Below, in pieces: positions 7,557 through 16,515 of a stretch of DNA of 64,000 bases (within the stretch, counting starts at the first letter, position 1; each line of letters starts with the position of its first letter). The notes below the pieces were generated by a model. The model was not told where the DNA came from, did no database searches, and saw only the letters and a list, made by a program, of their open reading frames with translations. Position numbers and translations under genes: made by a program. The DNA comes from an uncultured Bacteroidales bacterium (GTDB lineage: Bacteria > Bacteroidota > Bacteroidia > Bacteroidales > P3): NCBI GenBank assembly GCA_900319865.1, contig ONQD01000007.1, positions 1 to 64,000 on the forward strand, given 5' to 3'.

Positions 7557-10500
7557 TTAGCAGGTCACCACTTGGCAGTTGTCATCCTGGAGGTAGATGA
7601 GGTAACCTTTCACTGAGGGGTGTCCCATGGCCTGGAGGGCGTCGCAGTAGTGCAGCACCTGAGTAATGTGTTCGGTTTTTTGCGCGCCGGTTTTGAAGTC
7701 TACTACCCACACTTCGGTAGGGGTGAAGACGATGCGGTCGGGGCGGATAACGGTGCCGTTGAAGGCAATATCGCATTCGTTAATGCAGGGGTAGTCGGGG
7801 TTGAAGAAACGGGCCACTTCGGGGTGTCGCAGCATGGCGTGGAGGCGGTTCTGGATGAGGGCGCTTTCGTCGGGAGTCAAAGGGTTGAGCTGTAGGTATT
7901 CGGGAAGTACGCGGTCGGCGTCGTTGGCGGATTTGATGTGAGCCAGGAGTTCGTGCATGTGGTTGCCGAGGCGGATGGGCGCGTTGTCCAGCTGGACGGG
8001 GCCGTTGGGGGCGGGCTGGGCGGATGCGGAGGAGGCGTTGGGGCTGTTGGTGCCGATGCCGAGCACACCGGGGCGCACTTCGAAGGTGTCGTCGCGTTGG
8101 GTCAGATAGTCGGAGAGCAGCGAGGTGTAGCCGTTGCCCGATTCCTTGGGTGGTTGTTGGCAGTAGAGCATCAGTTTTTCGCGCGGGCGAGTGAGGGCTA
8201 CATAGAGTATGTTGATGGCGTCCATTTCCCGTTTCAGCACTTCGTCGTTGTACTGGTTGTCGAAGAGTGTGGGGCAGTCTTTTTTGGGGGTGACGAGTGC
8301 GGCAGGGAGGGGGAGGCCGTCGGCGGGCTGGGTTTCGACCCAGATGTCGTCGGTTTGGTCTTTCTCGTTGAGGATGGGGTAGAGCACTATGGGGGCTTCG
8401 AGTCCTTTGGCTTTGTGGATGGTCATCAGCTTTATGGCGTCGAGTTCGGAGGCGGTGCTGGTGGAGAGGGATTCACGCTTCTCGTCGAACCATTCCAGGA
8501 ATTCGGCAAGGTCCTGCCGGTGGTTGTTGGAGTATTTGGACACCTCGTTGAGGAAGGTGGCGGCATAGGAGGTTTCGAGGCCGTTGAGGTGGAGCATGCG
8601 GATGGCCTCTTCGCAGCAGTCGTAGAGGTCGAGCGAGCGCAGACGGGCGCAGTTCAGTTCAAGGCCTTCGTCGAGCAGGATGCTTTCGAGGGGGACAGCG
8701 TCGTAACGTTCAATGAACTGGTGGGCGTGGTTTGCCTTTACCAATCCCAGGGATTTCAGTCCAAGCAGCACTTTGGCCGCCGCCACACGGTTGCTATAGT
8801 CCAAGAGGTAGTGCAGCAGGTTGTCCAGCACCATCACCACGCGGCTTTGGGAGAGCAGGAATGACTCGCTGGACACCACAGGGATGCCGGCGGACTGCAA
8901 ATAGGAGGAGATTTCTGCAAGCACTTTCTTCTTGCGGGCCATCAGCATGATGTCGCGGTAGCGGAAGCCCTGTTGGGCGGTGAGTGACTGGATGTCGCGC
9001 ACTATTTCCTGCCACAGGGGTGTGTGGTCTTTGTCGAGATCGACAAAAGCGGCCTGTACATAACCGCCTTGTTTCACGGGTTGCTGCAGCAGGTCGGCAC
9101 CCTCTTCCTGCCCTATGTAGATGTCGGTCAGGTAGGGGTTGGAACCGAAGCGGTTGCGGATGGTCCATTCGAAGAAGTCGTTGTTGAAGTTGACCACAGT
9201 GGCGGCGGTACGGAAGTTCTTTTCGAGCCGGGAGATTTGGCTGATGCCGGGATGCTCAAGCAGGCGGCCGTGGACGGGGTTGTCGACATGTGGCAGTGCG
9301 ATGAACTGTCCCACTTCTCCTTGGCGGAAACGGTAGATGGCCTGTTTGCCGTCGCCCACCACGAGGGAGGTGTGGCCTGCCCCCACGCCGTTTTCTAGGA
9401 GCGGCACTAGGTTCTGCCACTGCATGCGGGAAGTGTCCTGGAATTCGTCGATGAGGTAGTTGAGGTAGCGGTTGCCCAGCCGTTCGTAGATGAAGGGGGT
9501 GGGTTCGTTCTGCACCACCTGGGCGATGCGTTTGTTGAATTCGGATATGTGGAGAATCTCGTTTTGCCGGGAGAATGAGCCTACCAACTCGTTCAGTTTG
9601 TTGATGAGAGCCAGCGAATAGATGTTTTTCAGCAGGAGTTTTCGGGTGTTGTAGAGGCGTTCGCCGTCGGCACGGAGCTGTTGGATGTCGGAGAATATGG
9701 GTTGCAGGAGGGGTTTCACGTCGGCGAGGCGTTGGCGGGTGTCGGGGCTGGTTTTGCCGCTGCCCAGTTTGTCGCCTTCCAGGAAGTCGGATACATAGCT
9801 GTTGGGGTTGGAGACGGTGCCGCTGGCCAGTCTGCGGAACCAGGCACCGGTGCCTTTTGCGCCCTGGTAGAAATCGGAGTCGTTAAGTCCGGCATCGGCA
9901 ATGGCTTTTATGGCTTTCTGACCCAAGGCCTTGAGGCGTTGCTCGTAGGCACGGTTCTGTGCGGTCATCTCGCTGTGAATGTGTCGGAACTGGTCGGTGT
10001 GCAGTTCCTTGAGTGCGGAGAGGTAGCGGGGGGTGTCCTCTTTGAAAAGCTCTTTGGCCAGAGATTTCAGGCTGTGGTCGATGCGGTAGCTCTTGTCGTC
10101 TTCCATGCGGCGTTCGGCAAATTCGCACAGCACTTCGGTCAGTTCTTCCTGCCCTTCGGTGCCGGTGAGGTCCATGAGTTCGTCCACGGCGTTTTGAATC
10201 AGGTCGGAAGAGTCGAGATAGACATCGAAAGCCATGGGTAGGTTGAGGTCGTGGGCGAAGGTGCGCACCACGCCGTGCATGAAGCTGTCGATGGTGCACA
10301 CGGCGAAATCGGAATAGTTGTGGAGTATGCCTTTGGTGACGATGGCGGCGCGCTGGCGAAGGGTGTCGCCGTCAATGCCGAGGGCAAGGGCAAGGTCAGC
10401 ACCCATGTCGTAATCCGCCCCCTTCAGGGCAATGGTGTTGAGCTCGCGCAAGATGCGCTCTTTCATTTCGTTGGCGGCCTTGTTGGTGAAGGTGATTGCC

Positions 10501-10634
10501 AAAATGCGGCTGAAACGGGTGGCGAGTGCGTCGCCGGTGGCCGAGAAGGCCAATTCCAGATATTGGCGGACGAGGGTGTAGGTTTTGCCCGAGCCCGCCG
10601 AAGCACGACAAATGATAAAACGACTGGTATCCAT
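7557..10634 (-). CDS. AddA/RecB-type UvrD-family helicase-nuclease
   Basis: 1025 residues. Superfamily-1 helicase that would unwind and degrade double-strand ends during recombinational repair. Visible motifs: Walker A ASAGSGKT at residues 11-18, motif II LIDEFQDTSRMQW, motif III VGDGKQAIYRFRQGE, motif V MTIHKAKGLEAPIVLYP, motif VI LYVALTRPREKLMLY. The C-terminal ~150 residues carry a PD-(D/E)XK nuclease: RPDRIVF, VVDFKTG and QVLHY, so the nuclease looks intact. A TTG at 10646 would give four extra residues but overlaps the -7 box; ATG at 10634 is preferred. The usual partner AddB is not next to it. RecB-like versus AddA-like cannot be settled without the partner. Confidence 0.9.
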   Translation of the reverse strand: MDTSRFIICRASAGSGKTYTLVRQYLELAFSATGDALATRFSRILAITFTNKAANEMKERILRELNTIALKGADYDMGADLALALGIDGDTLRQRAAIVTKGILHNYSDFAVCTIDSFMHGVVRTFAHDLNLPMAFDVYLDSSDLIQNAVDELMDLTGTEGQEELTEVLCEFAERRMEDDKSYRIDHSLKSLAKELFKEDTPRYLSALKELHTDQFRHIHSEMTAQNRAYEQRLKALGQKAIKAIADAGLNDSDFYQGAKGTGAWFRRLASGTVSNPNSYVSDFLEGDKLGSGKTSPDTRQRLADVKPLLQPIFSDIQQLRADGERLYNTRKLLLKNIYSLALINKLNELVGSFSRQNEILHISEFNKRIAQVVQNEPTPFIYERLGNRYLNYLIDEFQDTSRMQWQNLVPLLENGVGAGHTSLVVGDGKQAIYRFRQGEVGQFIALPHVDNPVHGRLLEHPGISQISRLEKNFRTAATVVNFNNDFFEWTIRNRFGSNPYLTDIYIGQEEGADLLQQPVKQGGYVQAAFVDLDKDHTPLWQEIVRDIQSLTAQQGFRYRDIMLMARKKKVLAEISSYLQSAGIPVVSSESFLLSQSRVVMVLDNLLHYLLDYSNRVAAAKVLLGLKSLGLVKANHAHQFIERYDAVPLESILLDEGLELNCARLRSLDLYDCCEEAIRMLHLNGLETSYAATFLNEVSKYSNNHRQDLAEFLEWFDEKRESLSTSTASELDAIKLMTIHKAKGLEAPIVLYPILNEKDQTDDIWVETQPADGLPLPAALVTPKKDCPTLFDNQYNDEVLKREMDAINILYVALTRPREKLMLYCQQPPKESGNGYTSLLSDYLTQRDDTFEVRPGVLGIGTNSPNASSASAQPAPNGPVQLDNAPIRLGNHMHELLAHIKSANDADRVLPEYLQLNPLTPDESALIQNRLHAMLRHPEVARFFNPDYPCINECDIAFNGTVIRPDRIVFTPTEVWVVDFKTGAQKTEHITQVLHYCDALQAMGHPSVKGYLIYLQDDNCQVVTC

Positions 10635-10643
10635 AACAAATTG

Positions 10644-10651
10644 CAAATATA
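10644..10651 (-). promoter_or_regulatory. -7 box (TATATTTG) just upstream of the helicase-nuclease start
   Basis: The minus-strand TATATTTG ends 9 bases before the ATG at 10634, so the transcript would have almost no leader. It also rules against the TTG at 10646, which falls in the promoter element. Confidence 0.6.
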
Positions 10652-11245
10652 CAAAAAAAACATCAATTACATACCGGTGTATGGAAAATAAAAATATATG
10701 ATGCGTATTTCCATGGATTTATAGAAGCGGGAAGAATGGCAGGCAAGGGACGATGGGGGTGCCTGGTGGAAGGTGAATGGGCGTTTGGGGCCGTGAAAAA
10801 AGAGTCGGCGGGAAGAGGGCGAGATGCTGAGGGGAGGGGTGGAGGGAGCGTACTGGCATGGGTGGATAGGATGTATTAGGATTATTCTAATAATAGCAGG
10901 TTCTATTAATCTGTTAGTGTGTCGCGTCCCTATCGGGACGCATCAGTAGCTACTGATAATCACCGCACTGCGCCTTTGGCTTGTACGGTGTTATTCATAA
11001 ATCACCCCTTTGGGGTGATTTATGGAAGTCCCCTAATGGATGTTTGTTTTTTGCTTTTTTTGGGGCATATCTGTTTTGTGCCGGTATTGTGTAGGCGATG
11101 CCGGTAGCCGTGTCGGCGACTGCTCTGTTTGGGTTTTTATTAGAAGTTTTCAATATGAGTATGTATGGCGGAACGGGGCATGGAGAGGGGGTGTGCGGGA
11201 TAAATGTTAAAAATGCATTTTTTTGAAGTTTTTTTACATTCAATT
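10652..11245. other. ~600-bp divergent gap: G-rich stretch and repeat A copy 1
   Basis: Gap between the divergent helicase-nuclease and tonB genes. Positions 10730-10860 are G-rich on the plus strand. Repeat A copy 1 follows (10899-11031), then an unremarkable AT-rich stretch leading to the tonB promoter. No credible gene. Confidence 0.6.
10899..11031 (+). repeat. Dispersed repeat A, copy 1
   Basis: A 133-bp unit also found at 38486-38656. It holds nested palindromes: cgtccc-tat-cgggacg and aaatcacc-cctttg-gggtgattt (close to perfect). It begins ggttctatta and ends tatggaagtcc in both copies. It has no transposase and no meaningful frame; a REP/MITE-like element or structured RNA is possible. 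Confidence 0.75.
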
Positions 11246-11246
11246 G

Positions 11247-11276
11247 TTGATAATTCAAGAAAAATTGCTAATTTAG
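11247..11276 (+). promoter_or_regulatory. tonB promoter
   Basis: TTG at 11247-11249, 19 bases, then TAATTTAG at 11269-11276, one base off the TAnnTTTG consensus. It is about 60 bases upstream of the tonB ATG. Confidence 0.5.
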
Positions 11277-11339
11277 CGGTTGAAAAATAGAGGTGAAACA
11301 ATACTCGAAAATCAAAATAAATTATTAAATATCAAAACA

Positions 11340-12029
11340 ATGGAAGCAAAGAAAACTCCTAAGGCAGACCTCGAAAAACGCAGAGGACTGTATTTGGAAA
11401 TCGGTTTGGTGGTCATTTTGGCCCTTGCTTTGGTCGCTTTCAACATCAAGTCGTACGATAAAGAGGTGAAGGAAGTGAACACCCGTGTGGCCGAATCGGA
11501 GATTGATGCAGAAGTGCTGAACACACCTCCCGAAGAACTCCCCCCGCCACCTCCCCCCGAGCAGGAAATCGTAGCCACCGACCTGAAGGTTGTGGAGAAC
11601 GATGAACAACCCATCAATGAAGTAGGTCTGATTAATGCAGACGACAATGCCAACAAGGCACAGGAGACTTTCGTAAAAGTGGAAGTGAAAGAAGAAGAGG
11701 AAGTGGTAGAAGAGGAAGTGTTCCTGGTGGTTGAGGACGACCCCGAATTTCCGGGTGGCTTGAGTGCTCTTTCGCAGTACCTTGCCAGCAATATCAAGTA
11801 CCCACAGCTGGCCAAAGAGAACAACATCACCGGAAAGGTGTTTGTGTCGTTCGTGGTAGAAAAGGACGGCAGCGTGGGACAGGTGAAGATTCTGCGTGAC
11901 ATTGGCGGCGGCTGCGGTGCCGAAGCTGTGCGTGTGGTGAAATCCATGCCCAAGTGGAAACCCGGCAAACAGCGCGGTAAACCTGTCCGTACACAGTTCA
12001 ACCTGCCTGTTGACTTCAGTCTGAACTAA
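11340..12029 (+). CDS. tonB: Energy transducer TonB
   Basis: 229 residues. Inner-membrane protein that passes proton-motive energy to outer-membrane TonB-dependent receptors. One membrane segment near residues 18-38 (YLEIGLVVILALALVAFNI), then a proline-rich stretch (LPPPPPPEQE), an acidic linker (VKEEEEVVEEEV) and a C-terminal TonB domain (~residues 135-229: EFPGGLSALSQYL, NIKYP, GKVFVSFVVEKDGSV, MPKWKPGKQRGKPV). ATG at 11340 is chosen over an in-frame TTG at 11280 because the membrane segment then sits at the normal distance from the N-terminus. It has its own promoter and terminator and no exbB/exbD beside it. The receptor at 43183-45480 is one possible partner. Confidence 0.93.
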   Translation: MEAKKTPKADLEKRRGLYLEIGLVVILALALVAFNIKSYDKEVKEVNTRVAESEIDAEVLNTPPEELPPPPPPEQEIVATDLKVVENDEQPINEVGLINADDNANKAQETFVKVEVKEEEEVVEEEVFLVVEDDPEFPGGLSALSQYLASNIKYPQLAKENNITGKVFVSFVVEKDGSVGQVKILRDIGGGCGAEAVRVVKSMPKWKPGKQRGKPVRTQFNLPVDFSLN

Positions 12030-12081
12030 TGTTGCGGGGCACAGGCGAGACCGAGTGCCAAAGCAACACAACAGATTAATA

Positions 12082-12119
12082 AAGGGCTGCCCACCCTCAA
12101 GTGGGGCAGCCCTTGTTTT
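12082..12119 (+). terminator. Intrinsic terminator after tonB
   Basis: An 11-bp stem, aagggctgccc (12082-12092) with gggcagccctt (12104-12114), is followed by gtttt. Confidence 0.85.
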
Positions 12120-12175
12120 GCTGAGTGCCGTACATGGTGCCGCACCGGCAGCAGTTTATCAATAATACTCCCCTA

Positions 12176-14110
12176 ATGTTAGCCATAAACAACCTATCAG
12201 TACAGTTTACGGGTACAAACCTGTTTGACAATGTGACCTTTAATATCGCCGACCACGACCGCATAGGCCTGGTGGGCAAGAACGGAGCCGGGAAATCGAC
12301 ACTGCTCAAAATCCTGTGTGGATGGCAACAGCCCGAAACGGGCACAATCATCATTGCATCGGGACAGACGGTGGGATACCTGCCGCAGGAGATGGTGCCC
12401 GATACCAGCCGCACGGTGGTGGACGAAGCCATGACGGCATTCAGCCAGATAGACCGTCTGGTGGCGCTACAGCAGCAACTGACCGACGAGATAGCCAACA
12501 GAACCGACTACGAGTCGGCCGAATATACCAAGCTGCTGAACCGACACAACGAAGTGACGGAGCAGATGTCGATGCTGGGGGCAGACAGCCGAAGGGAGAG
12601 ATGTGAGAAGGTGCTGCTGGGGTTGGGATTCAAGCATGACGACTTTGAGCGGCCGGTGGCGGAATTCAGCGGGGGATGGCAGATGCGTGTGGAGTTGGCT
12701 AAACTGCTGTTGAGCCAGCCCGATTTCCTGCTGCTGGACGAGCCGACCAACCACCTGGATATAGAGTCGATACAGTGGCTGGAGAATTTCCTGGGAAGCT
12801 ATCCAGGGGCAGTGGTGCTGGTGTCGCACGACCGCACCTTCCTGGACAATATCACACGGAGAACCATCGAGATCACCGCAGGGCGCATCTATGACTATAA
12901 ATGCCCCTATTCGGAGTATGTGGTGCAGATGCAGGAGCGGCGGGCGTCGCAGATGGCACAGCTTACGGCCCAGCAGCGACAGGTGGCACAGATAGAGGCC
13001 TTTATAGAGCGGTTCCGCTACAAGGCCACCAAGAGCAAACAGGTGCAGAGCCGCATCAAAATGTTGGAGAAGATGGAGACTGTGAAAGTGGACGAGGTGA
13101 GTACCGAGAGTATCCACTTTCGGTTTCCCCCGGCACCCCATAGCGGCAAGATAGTGGTAGAGGCACAGCGGTTGGGTAAGGCATACGGAGAATTGCAGGT
13201 GTTTGACAATGTGGACTTCCTGCTTACTTCGGGCAGCAAGGTGGCGTTTGTGGGAAGAAACGGCGAGGGTAAGTCGACAATGGCAAAAATCATAGTGGGT
13301 GAGATAAAAGACTATACGGGAATGTTCAAACTGGGGGCACAGGTGCAGCTGGGCTACTATGCCCAGAACCAGGCGGCCATGCTGGACGGCGAGAAGACCG
13401 TGTTCCAGACCATTGATGATATTGCCGTGGGCGATATACGGCCTAAGATAAGAAATATATTGGGCAGTTTCCTGTTCGACAGTGAAGACTGCGAGAAGAA
13501 AGTGAAGGTGCTTTCGGGCGGAGAGAAAGCGCGGCTGGCGTTGGCCAAGTTGCTGCTTACGCCGTCGAACTTGCTGATACTTGACGAGCCGACGAACCAT
13601 CTGGACATGGATTCGAAGGATATATTGAAAAATGCCTTGCTCCAATACACGGGGACACTGATACTGGTGTCGCACGACCGCGATTTCCTGCAAGGGCTGA
13701 CGGACACCCTGTATGAGTTTCGTGACGGAGCGGTGCATGAGTTTAAGGGCGATATATTCGAGTTTCTGGACTGGCGGCAAGAAGAGGCGGTCAGGAATTC
13801 GGCTGCAAAGAGCGAGAATGCCAAGACGACGGCCGGGAGCACGGGGCAGGGGCGGAAAGCCTATGAACAGAGCAAGGACCGCGAGCGCGAATTGCGCAAA
13901 CTGCGCGGTGCTGTGGAGAAGATAGAGAAAGAGATAGAGCGGTTGGAGGGGCTGATTGCCGAGAAAGAGGCAGTGCTGGCTTCGGGAAGTGCGCAGGACA
14001 GTGGTTTCTATGCCGAATATCAGTCGCTGAAAGACCTTTTGGACCAACAAATGGATGCGTGGGAAGAGGCTACCATTGCGGTGGATGATTTCCAAGAAGG
14101 CAGAATGTAG
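12176..14110 (+). CDS. ABC-F family ribosome-associated ATPase
   Basis: 644 residues with two ABC ATPase domains and no membrane segments. Domain 1: Walker A GKNGAGKST at residues 34-42, signature FSGGWQMR near 164, Walker B LLLDEPTNHLD near 186. Linker RYKATKSKQVQSRIKMLEK, the P-site tRNA interaction motif region. Domain 2: GRNGEGKST near 361, LSGGEKARLALAKLL, LILDEPTNHLD. A charged coiled-coil C-terminus (~560-630) resembles the Uup type. ABC-F proteins act on stalled or initiating ribosomes; the exact subfamily (Uup, EttA, YheS or resistance type) is not settled. ATG 12176 is chosen because the conserved fold starts MLAINNLSVQF; the in-frame codon at 12125 is too close to the tonB terminator. 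Confidence 0.92.
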   Translation: MLAINNLSVQFTGTNLFDNVTFNIADHDRIGLVGKNGAGKSTLLKILCGWQQPETGTIIIASGQTVGYLPQEMVPDTSRTVVDEAMTAFSQIDRLVALQQQLTDEIANRTDYESAEYTKLLNRHNEVTEQMSMLGADSRRERCEKVLLGLGFKHDDFERPVAEFSGGWQMRVELAKLLLSQPDFLLLDEPTNHLDIESIQWLENFLGSYPGAVVLVSHDRTFLDNITRRTIEITAGRIYDYKCPYSEYVVQMQERRASQMAQLTAQQRQVAQIEAFIERFRYKATKSKQVQSRIKMLEKMETVKVDEVSTESIHFRFPPAPHSGKIVVEAQRLGKAYGELQVFDNVDFLLTSGSKVAFVGRNGEGKSTMAKIIVGEIKDYTGMFKLGAQVQLGYYAQNQAAMLDGEKTVFQTIDDIAVGDIRPKIRNILGSFLFDSEDCEKKVKVLSGGEKARLALAKLLLTPSNLLILDEPTNHLDMDSKDILKNALLQYTGTLILVSHDRDFLQGLTDTLYEFRDGAVHEFKGDIFEFLDWRQEEAVRNSAAKSENAKTTAGSTGQGRKAYEQSKDRERELRKLRGAVEKIEKEIERLEGLIAEKEAVLASGSAQDSGFYAEYQSLKDLLDQQMDAWEEATIAVDDFQEGRM

Positions 14111-14172
14111 GTTGGTGGCAGGCGTATTGAGAAAAGTGTAGCGAACACATATTCAAGACTTATAATCGGAAG

Positions 14173-14312
14173 TGCTATTTGTGCTGGCTCCGCCAGCGGT
14201 ATACATACTCCGCCACTATCGTGGCACCCCTTTGAAAATGGGACGCTGCCGCGGTGACGTTTGTATACACACTCTTTGTCCCAAAGCTGTTGCCGTGATG
14301 ATTGAATGTAAT
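14173..14312 (+). repeat. Dispersed repeat B, copy 1 (short)
   Basis: Contains gctggctccgccagc (perfect 6-bp stem), cgccac-tatc-gtggc, ccccttt-gaaaatggg and ggacgctgccgcggtgacgt, ending in gattgaatgtaa. It matches the right-hand part of the copy at 38208-38483 and the inverted copy at 35180-35422. It lies between the convergent ABC-F and flavoprotein genes, where a transcription stop would be expected. Confidence 0.75.
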
Positions 14313-15559
14313 TAGGATGCAGATGGTTGGAGTGCGGCGGCTCGGCCTGCGGCAAAGCCGGTGGAAAAGGCTATCTGGAGATTGTAGCCACCAGTGTCGG
14401 CGTCGAGGTTGAGAACCTCGCCGGCAAAGTAGAGGCCGGGCACCAGTCGGGACACCATGGTTTTTGGGTTGACTTCTTTAGTGTCCACACCGCCTTGTGT
14501 GACCACCGCTGTATTGTAGTCGCCAGTGCCACAGAGGGTGAATTCCACATTCTTGAGGAAATTGAGTAGCCGTTTGCGTTCGGCGCCATTGATTTGGTGC
14601 AGGCGTTTGTAGTATTCGATATGGAGTCTGTCGAGTGCCAGGGGAATCACTTCTGCGGGGAGCCACAGGCGCAGGGCATCGTGGAAAAGTCGGTTGCCGT
14701 TGGCGTTGAGGTCGTTGATGAGCCGGTGGTCGAGGGTTTCTGTAGTGAGGGCGGGTTTGAGGTCGATATGCGCGAGGAGGGTCTCGCCATTGTTGAGCAT
14801 GCGGCTGACGAGACGGCTGGCCGAGAGTACCAAGGGGCCGTCGATGGCTTTGTTGTCGAAAGTCATCTCGCCCATCTCGTCGAAGATTTTCTTGCCGTCG
14901 GTGTGGGTGACAGAGAGACGAACATTTTTGAGGACGAACCCGACGAGGTCGGCGGGGATGGGCTCTTTGCAGGAGAGGGAGACGAGGGAAGGCACTTGGG
15001 GCAGTACGGTGTGGCCGGCCTCGAGGGCGAGGCGGTAGCCGATGCCGGTGGAGCCGGTGGTGGGGTAGGAGAGGCCTCCGGTGGCGATGATGACAGCGTC
15101 GGCGCGGAGTGAGGAGCCGTCCTGCAGACGCACGCCGTGGCGGTCGTCGGTGAGACTCTTGACGGCGCAGTTCTTATGAATTTCGACATTGGGGCGTTGC
15201 TCGAGGTCGTTGATGAGGGCCAAGAATATGTCGAGCGACTTGCCGCTACGTGGATAGACGCGGTGGCCTCGTTCCTCGACCAGCGGCACGTTGCGCTGCT
15301 CGAAGAAGTCCATGAGCTGGGTGTTGAAAAACTGGGCAAAGCAGTTGCGCATCCAACGGCCGTCGGGACCAATGTGGGAGAGGAAATCCTTGAGAGGGGC
15401 GGTGTTGGTGAGGTTGCAGCGGCCTTTGCCGGTGATGCGCAGTTTGCGACCGGGCTGGTCCATTTTCTCGACCAACACCACTTGTGCACCTTGGTCGGCG
15501 GCGGCGATGGCGGCCATCATGCCTGCGGCACCGGCGCCAATGACGATGACTCTGCTCAT
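14312..15559 (-). CDS. BaiN/HI0933-family FAD-dependent oxidoreductase
   Basis: 415 residues. Rossmann-type FAD-binding N-terminus VIVIGAGAAGMMAAIAA (GxGxxG at residues 8-13), followed by RKLRITGKGRCNLTNT, the family signature, ATGGLSYPTTGSTGIGY in the middle and GGVDTKEVNPKTM and GGYNLQIAFSTGFAAGRAA at the C-terminus that closes the FAD site. Family members are NAD(P)/FAD-dependent oxidoreductases of mostly unknown substrate; the family includes a bile-acid-related enzyme (BaiN). Its start overlaps the stop of the stress protein gene by 4 bases, so the two are likely co-translated. Confidence 0.9.
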   Translation of the reverse strand: MSRVIVIGAGAAGMMAAIAAADQGAQVVLVEKMDQPGRKLRITGKGRCNLTNTAPLKDFLSHIGPDGRWMRNCFAQFFNTQLMDFFEQRNVPLVEERGHRVYPRSGKSLDIFLALINDLEQRPNVEIHKNCAVKSLTDDRHGVRLQDGSSLRADAVIIATGGLSYPTTGSTGIGYRLALEAGHTVLPQVPSLVSLSCKEPIPADLVGFVLKNVRLSVTHTDGKKIFDEMGEMTFDNKAIDGPLVLSASRLVSRMLNNGETLLAHIDLKPALTTETLDHRLINDLNANGNRLFHDALRLWLPAEVIPLALDRLHIEYYKRLHQINGAERKRLLNFLKNVEFTLCGTGDYNTAVVTQGGVDTKEVNPKTMVSRLVPGLYFAGEVLNLDADTGGYNLQIAFSTGFAAGRAAALQPSAS

Positions 15560-16392
15560 AGAATGGAGAATGAGAAAATGTCGGCCGGGTGGACGCAGAG
15601 CACGGGAATCTGTGAGTTGTGCACAATCTGCTGGGCATTGGTGCCGAGGAAGAACTGAGAGATGATGCGGTCCTGCTCGGTGTTGATGACCACCATGTCG
15701 GCGTTGATAGAGTCGGCATAGGAGAGGACGGCATCGCTGTAGTTGGTGTAGTTCTTGATGGCGGAGGTGTATTTAATATTCTCGTTGCCGAGAAATTCGG
15801 CTGTCTGCATGATGTAGGCGCGGAGCTGAGGCAGTTGGTCGGGGGAGTCGGAGAGTCCGAGGATGTGGATTTCGGCGCCGAAGATTTTGGCCATAGTGGC
15901 TGCTGGTGGTACCTTCTGGCGGGAGTTGACATTGACGCGGATGGGGACCACAATGCGCTCGAGGTCCTTGTGGAAGTTGAATCCCTGGCGTATGGTGAGG
16001 ACGGGGACGGGGGCTTCCTGTACAATGCGTACGGCGGTGCTGCCCATCCAGTATTTCTCGAATCCGGAGGCGCCGTTGGTGCCGATAACCATCATGGGGG
16101 CGTTTTCGTGGCGTGCCTGACGTGCCAGGACGGCTCCCACGCGACCGGAACAGATTTGCCAACGAATCTTGCCGTAGAGGAGGTTGGGCTGATGCTTCTC
16201 GCAAAGGTCTTTCAGTTTCTCTTCAGCGAGGAGGGTCATGACGGTTTGCTGCTCTTCGTCCATCAGCATCTTTTCGCGTTTGGCCCAGATAACGGTGATG
16301 CCACACTTCATTTTGTTGGCTATGTCGACCGCCAACTCCAAAGCCACGTATGAACCTTTGGAAAAGTCCGTTCCAACAATGATTGATTTCAT
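15556..16392 (-). CDS. Universal stress protein, tandem UspA domains
   Basis: 278 residues, two Usp folds in one chain. N-terminal domain starts MKSIIVGTDFSKGSYVALEL and ends with the ATP-binding pattern G-2x-G-9x-GST at residues 104-119, followed by IVQEAPVPVLTIR. The second domain (~140-278) lacks a clear nucleotide motif (FFLGTNAQQIVHNSQIPVLCV). Cytosolic ATP-binding stress proteins of this size are common in Bacteroidota. The gene precedes and overlaps the flavoprotein gene. No clear -7 box is visible in the divergent gap to ruvB. Confidence 0.9.
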   Translation of the reverse strand: MKSIIVGTDFSKGSYVALELAVDIANKMKCGITVIWAKREKMLMDEEQQTVMTLLAEEKLKDLCEKHQPNLLYGKIRWQICSGRVGAVLARQARHENAPMMVIGTNGASGFEKYWMGSTAVRIVQEAPVPVLTIRQGFNFHKDLERIVVPIRVNVNSRQKVPPAATMAKIFGAEIHILGLSDSPDQLPQLRAYIMQTAEFLGNENIKYTSAIKNYTNYSDAVLSYADSINADMVVINTEQDRIISQFFLGTNAQQIVHNSQIPVLCVHPADIFSFSIL

Positions 16393-16487
16393 ATAATAGA
16401 TAATTATTCGTTTATTGGTGTAACGCTGATTTGCTGTGTTTAGTATGGGGAGTTAAATAAAAAAAATAATAATTACTATTTTTTTCG

Positions 16488-16495
16488 TATCTTTG
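16488..16495 (+). promoter_or_regulatory. -7 box (TATCTTTG) for ruvB
   Basis: TATCTTTG fits TAnnTTTG and ends 20 bases before the ruvB ATG. It sits in an A/T-rich divergent gap. Confidence 0.65.
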
Positions 16496-16515
16496 CATTT
16501 TTAAAGCGCAGAAGA

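Noticed and set aside
12467..14095. 542-residue minus-strand frame opposite the ABC-F gene
   Set aside because: The plus strand has clear Walker and signature motifs; the minus frame has no recognisable domain.
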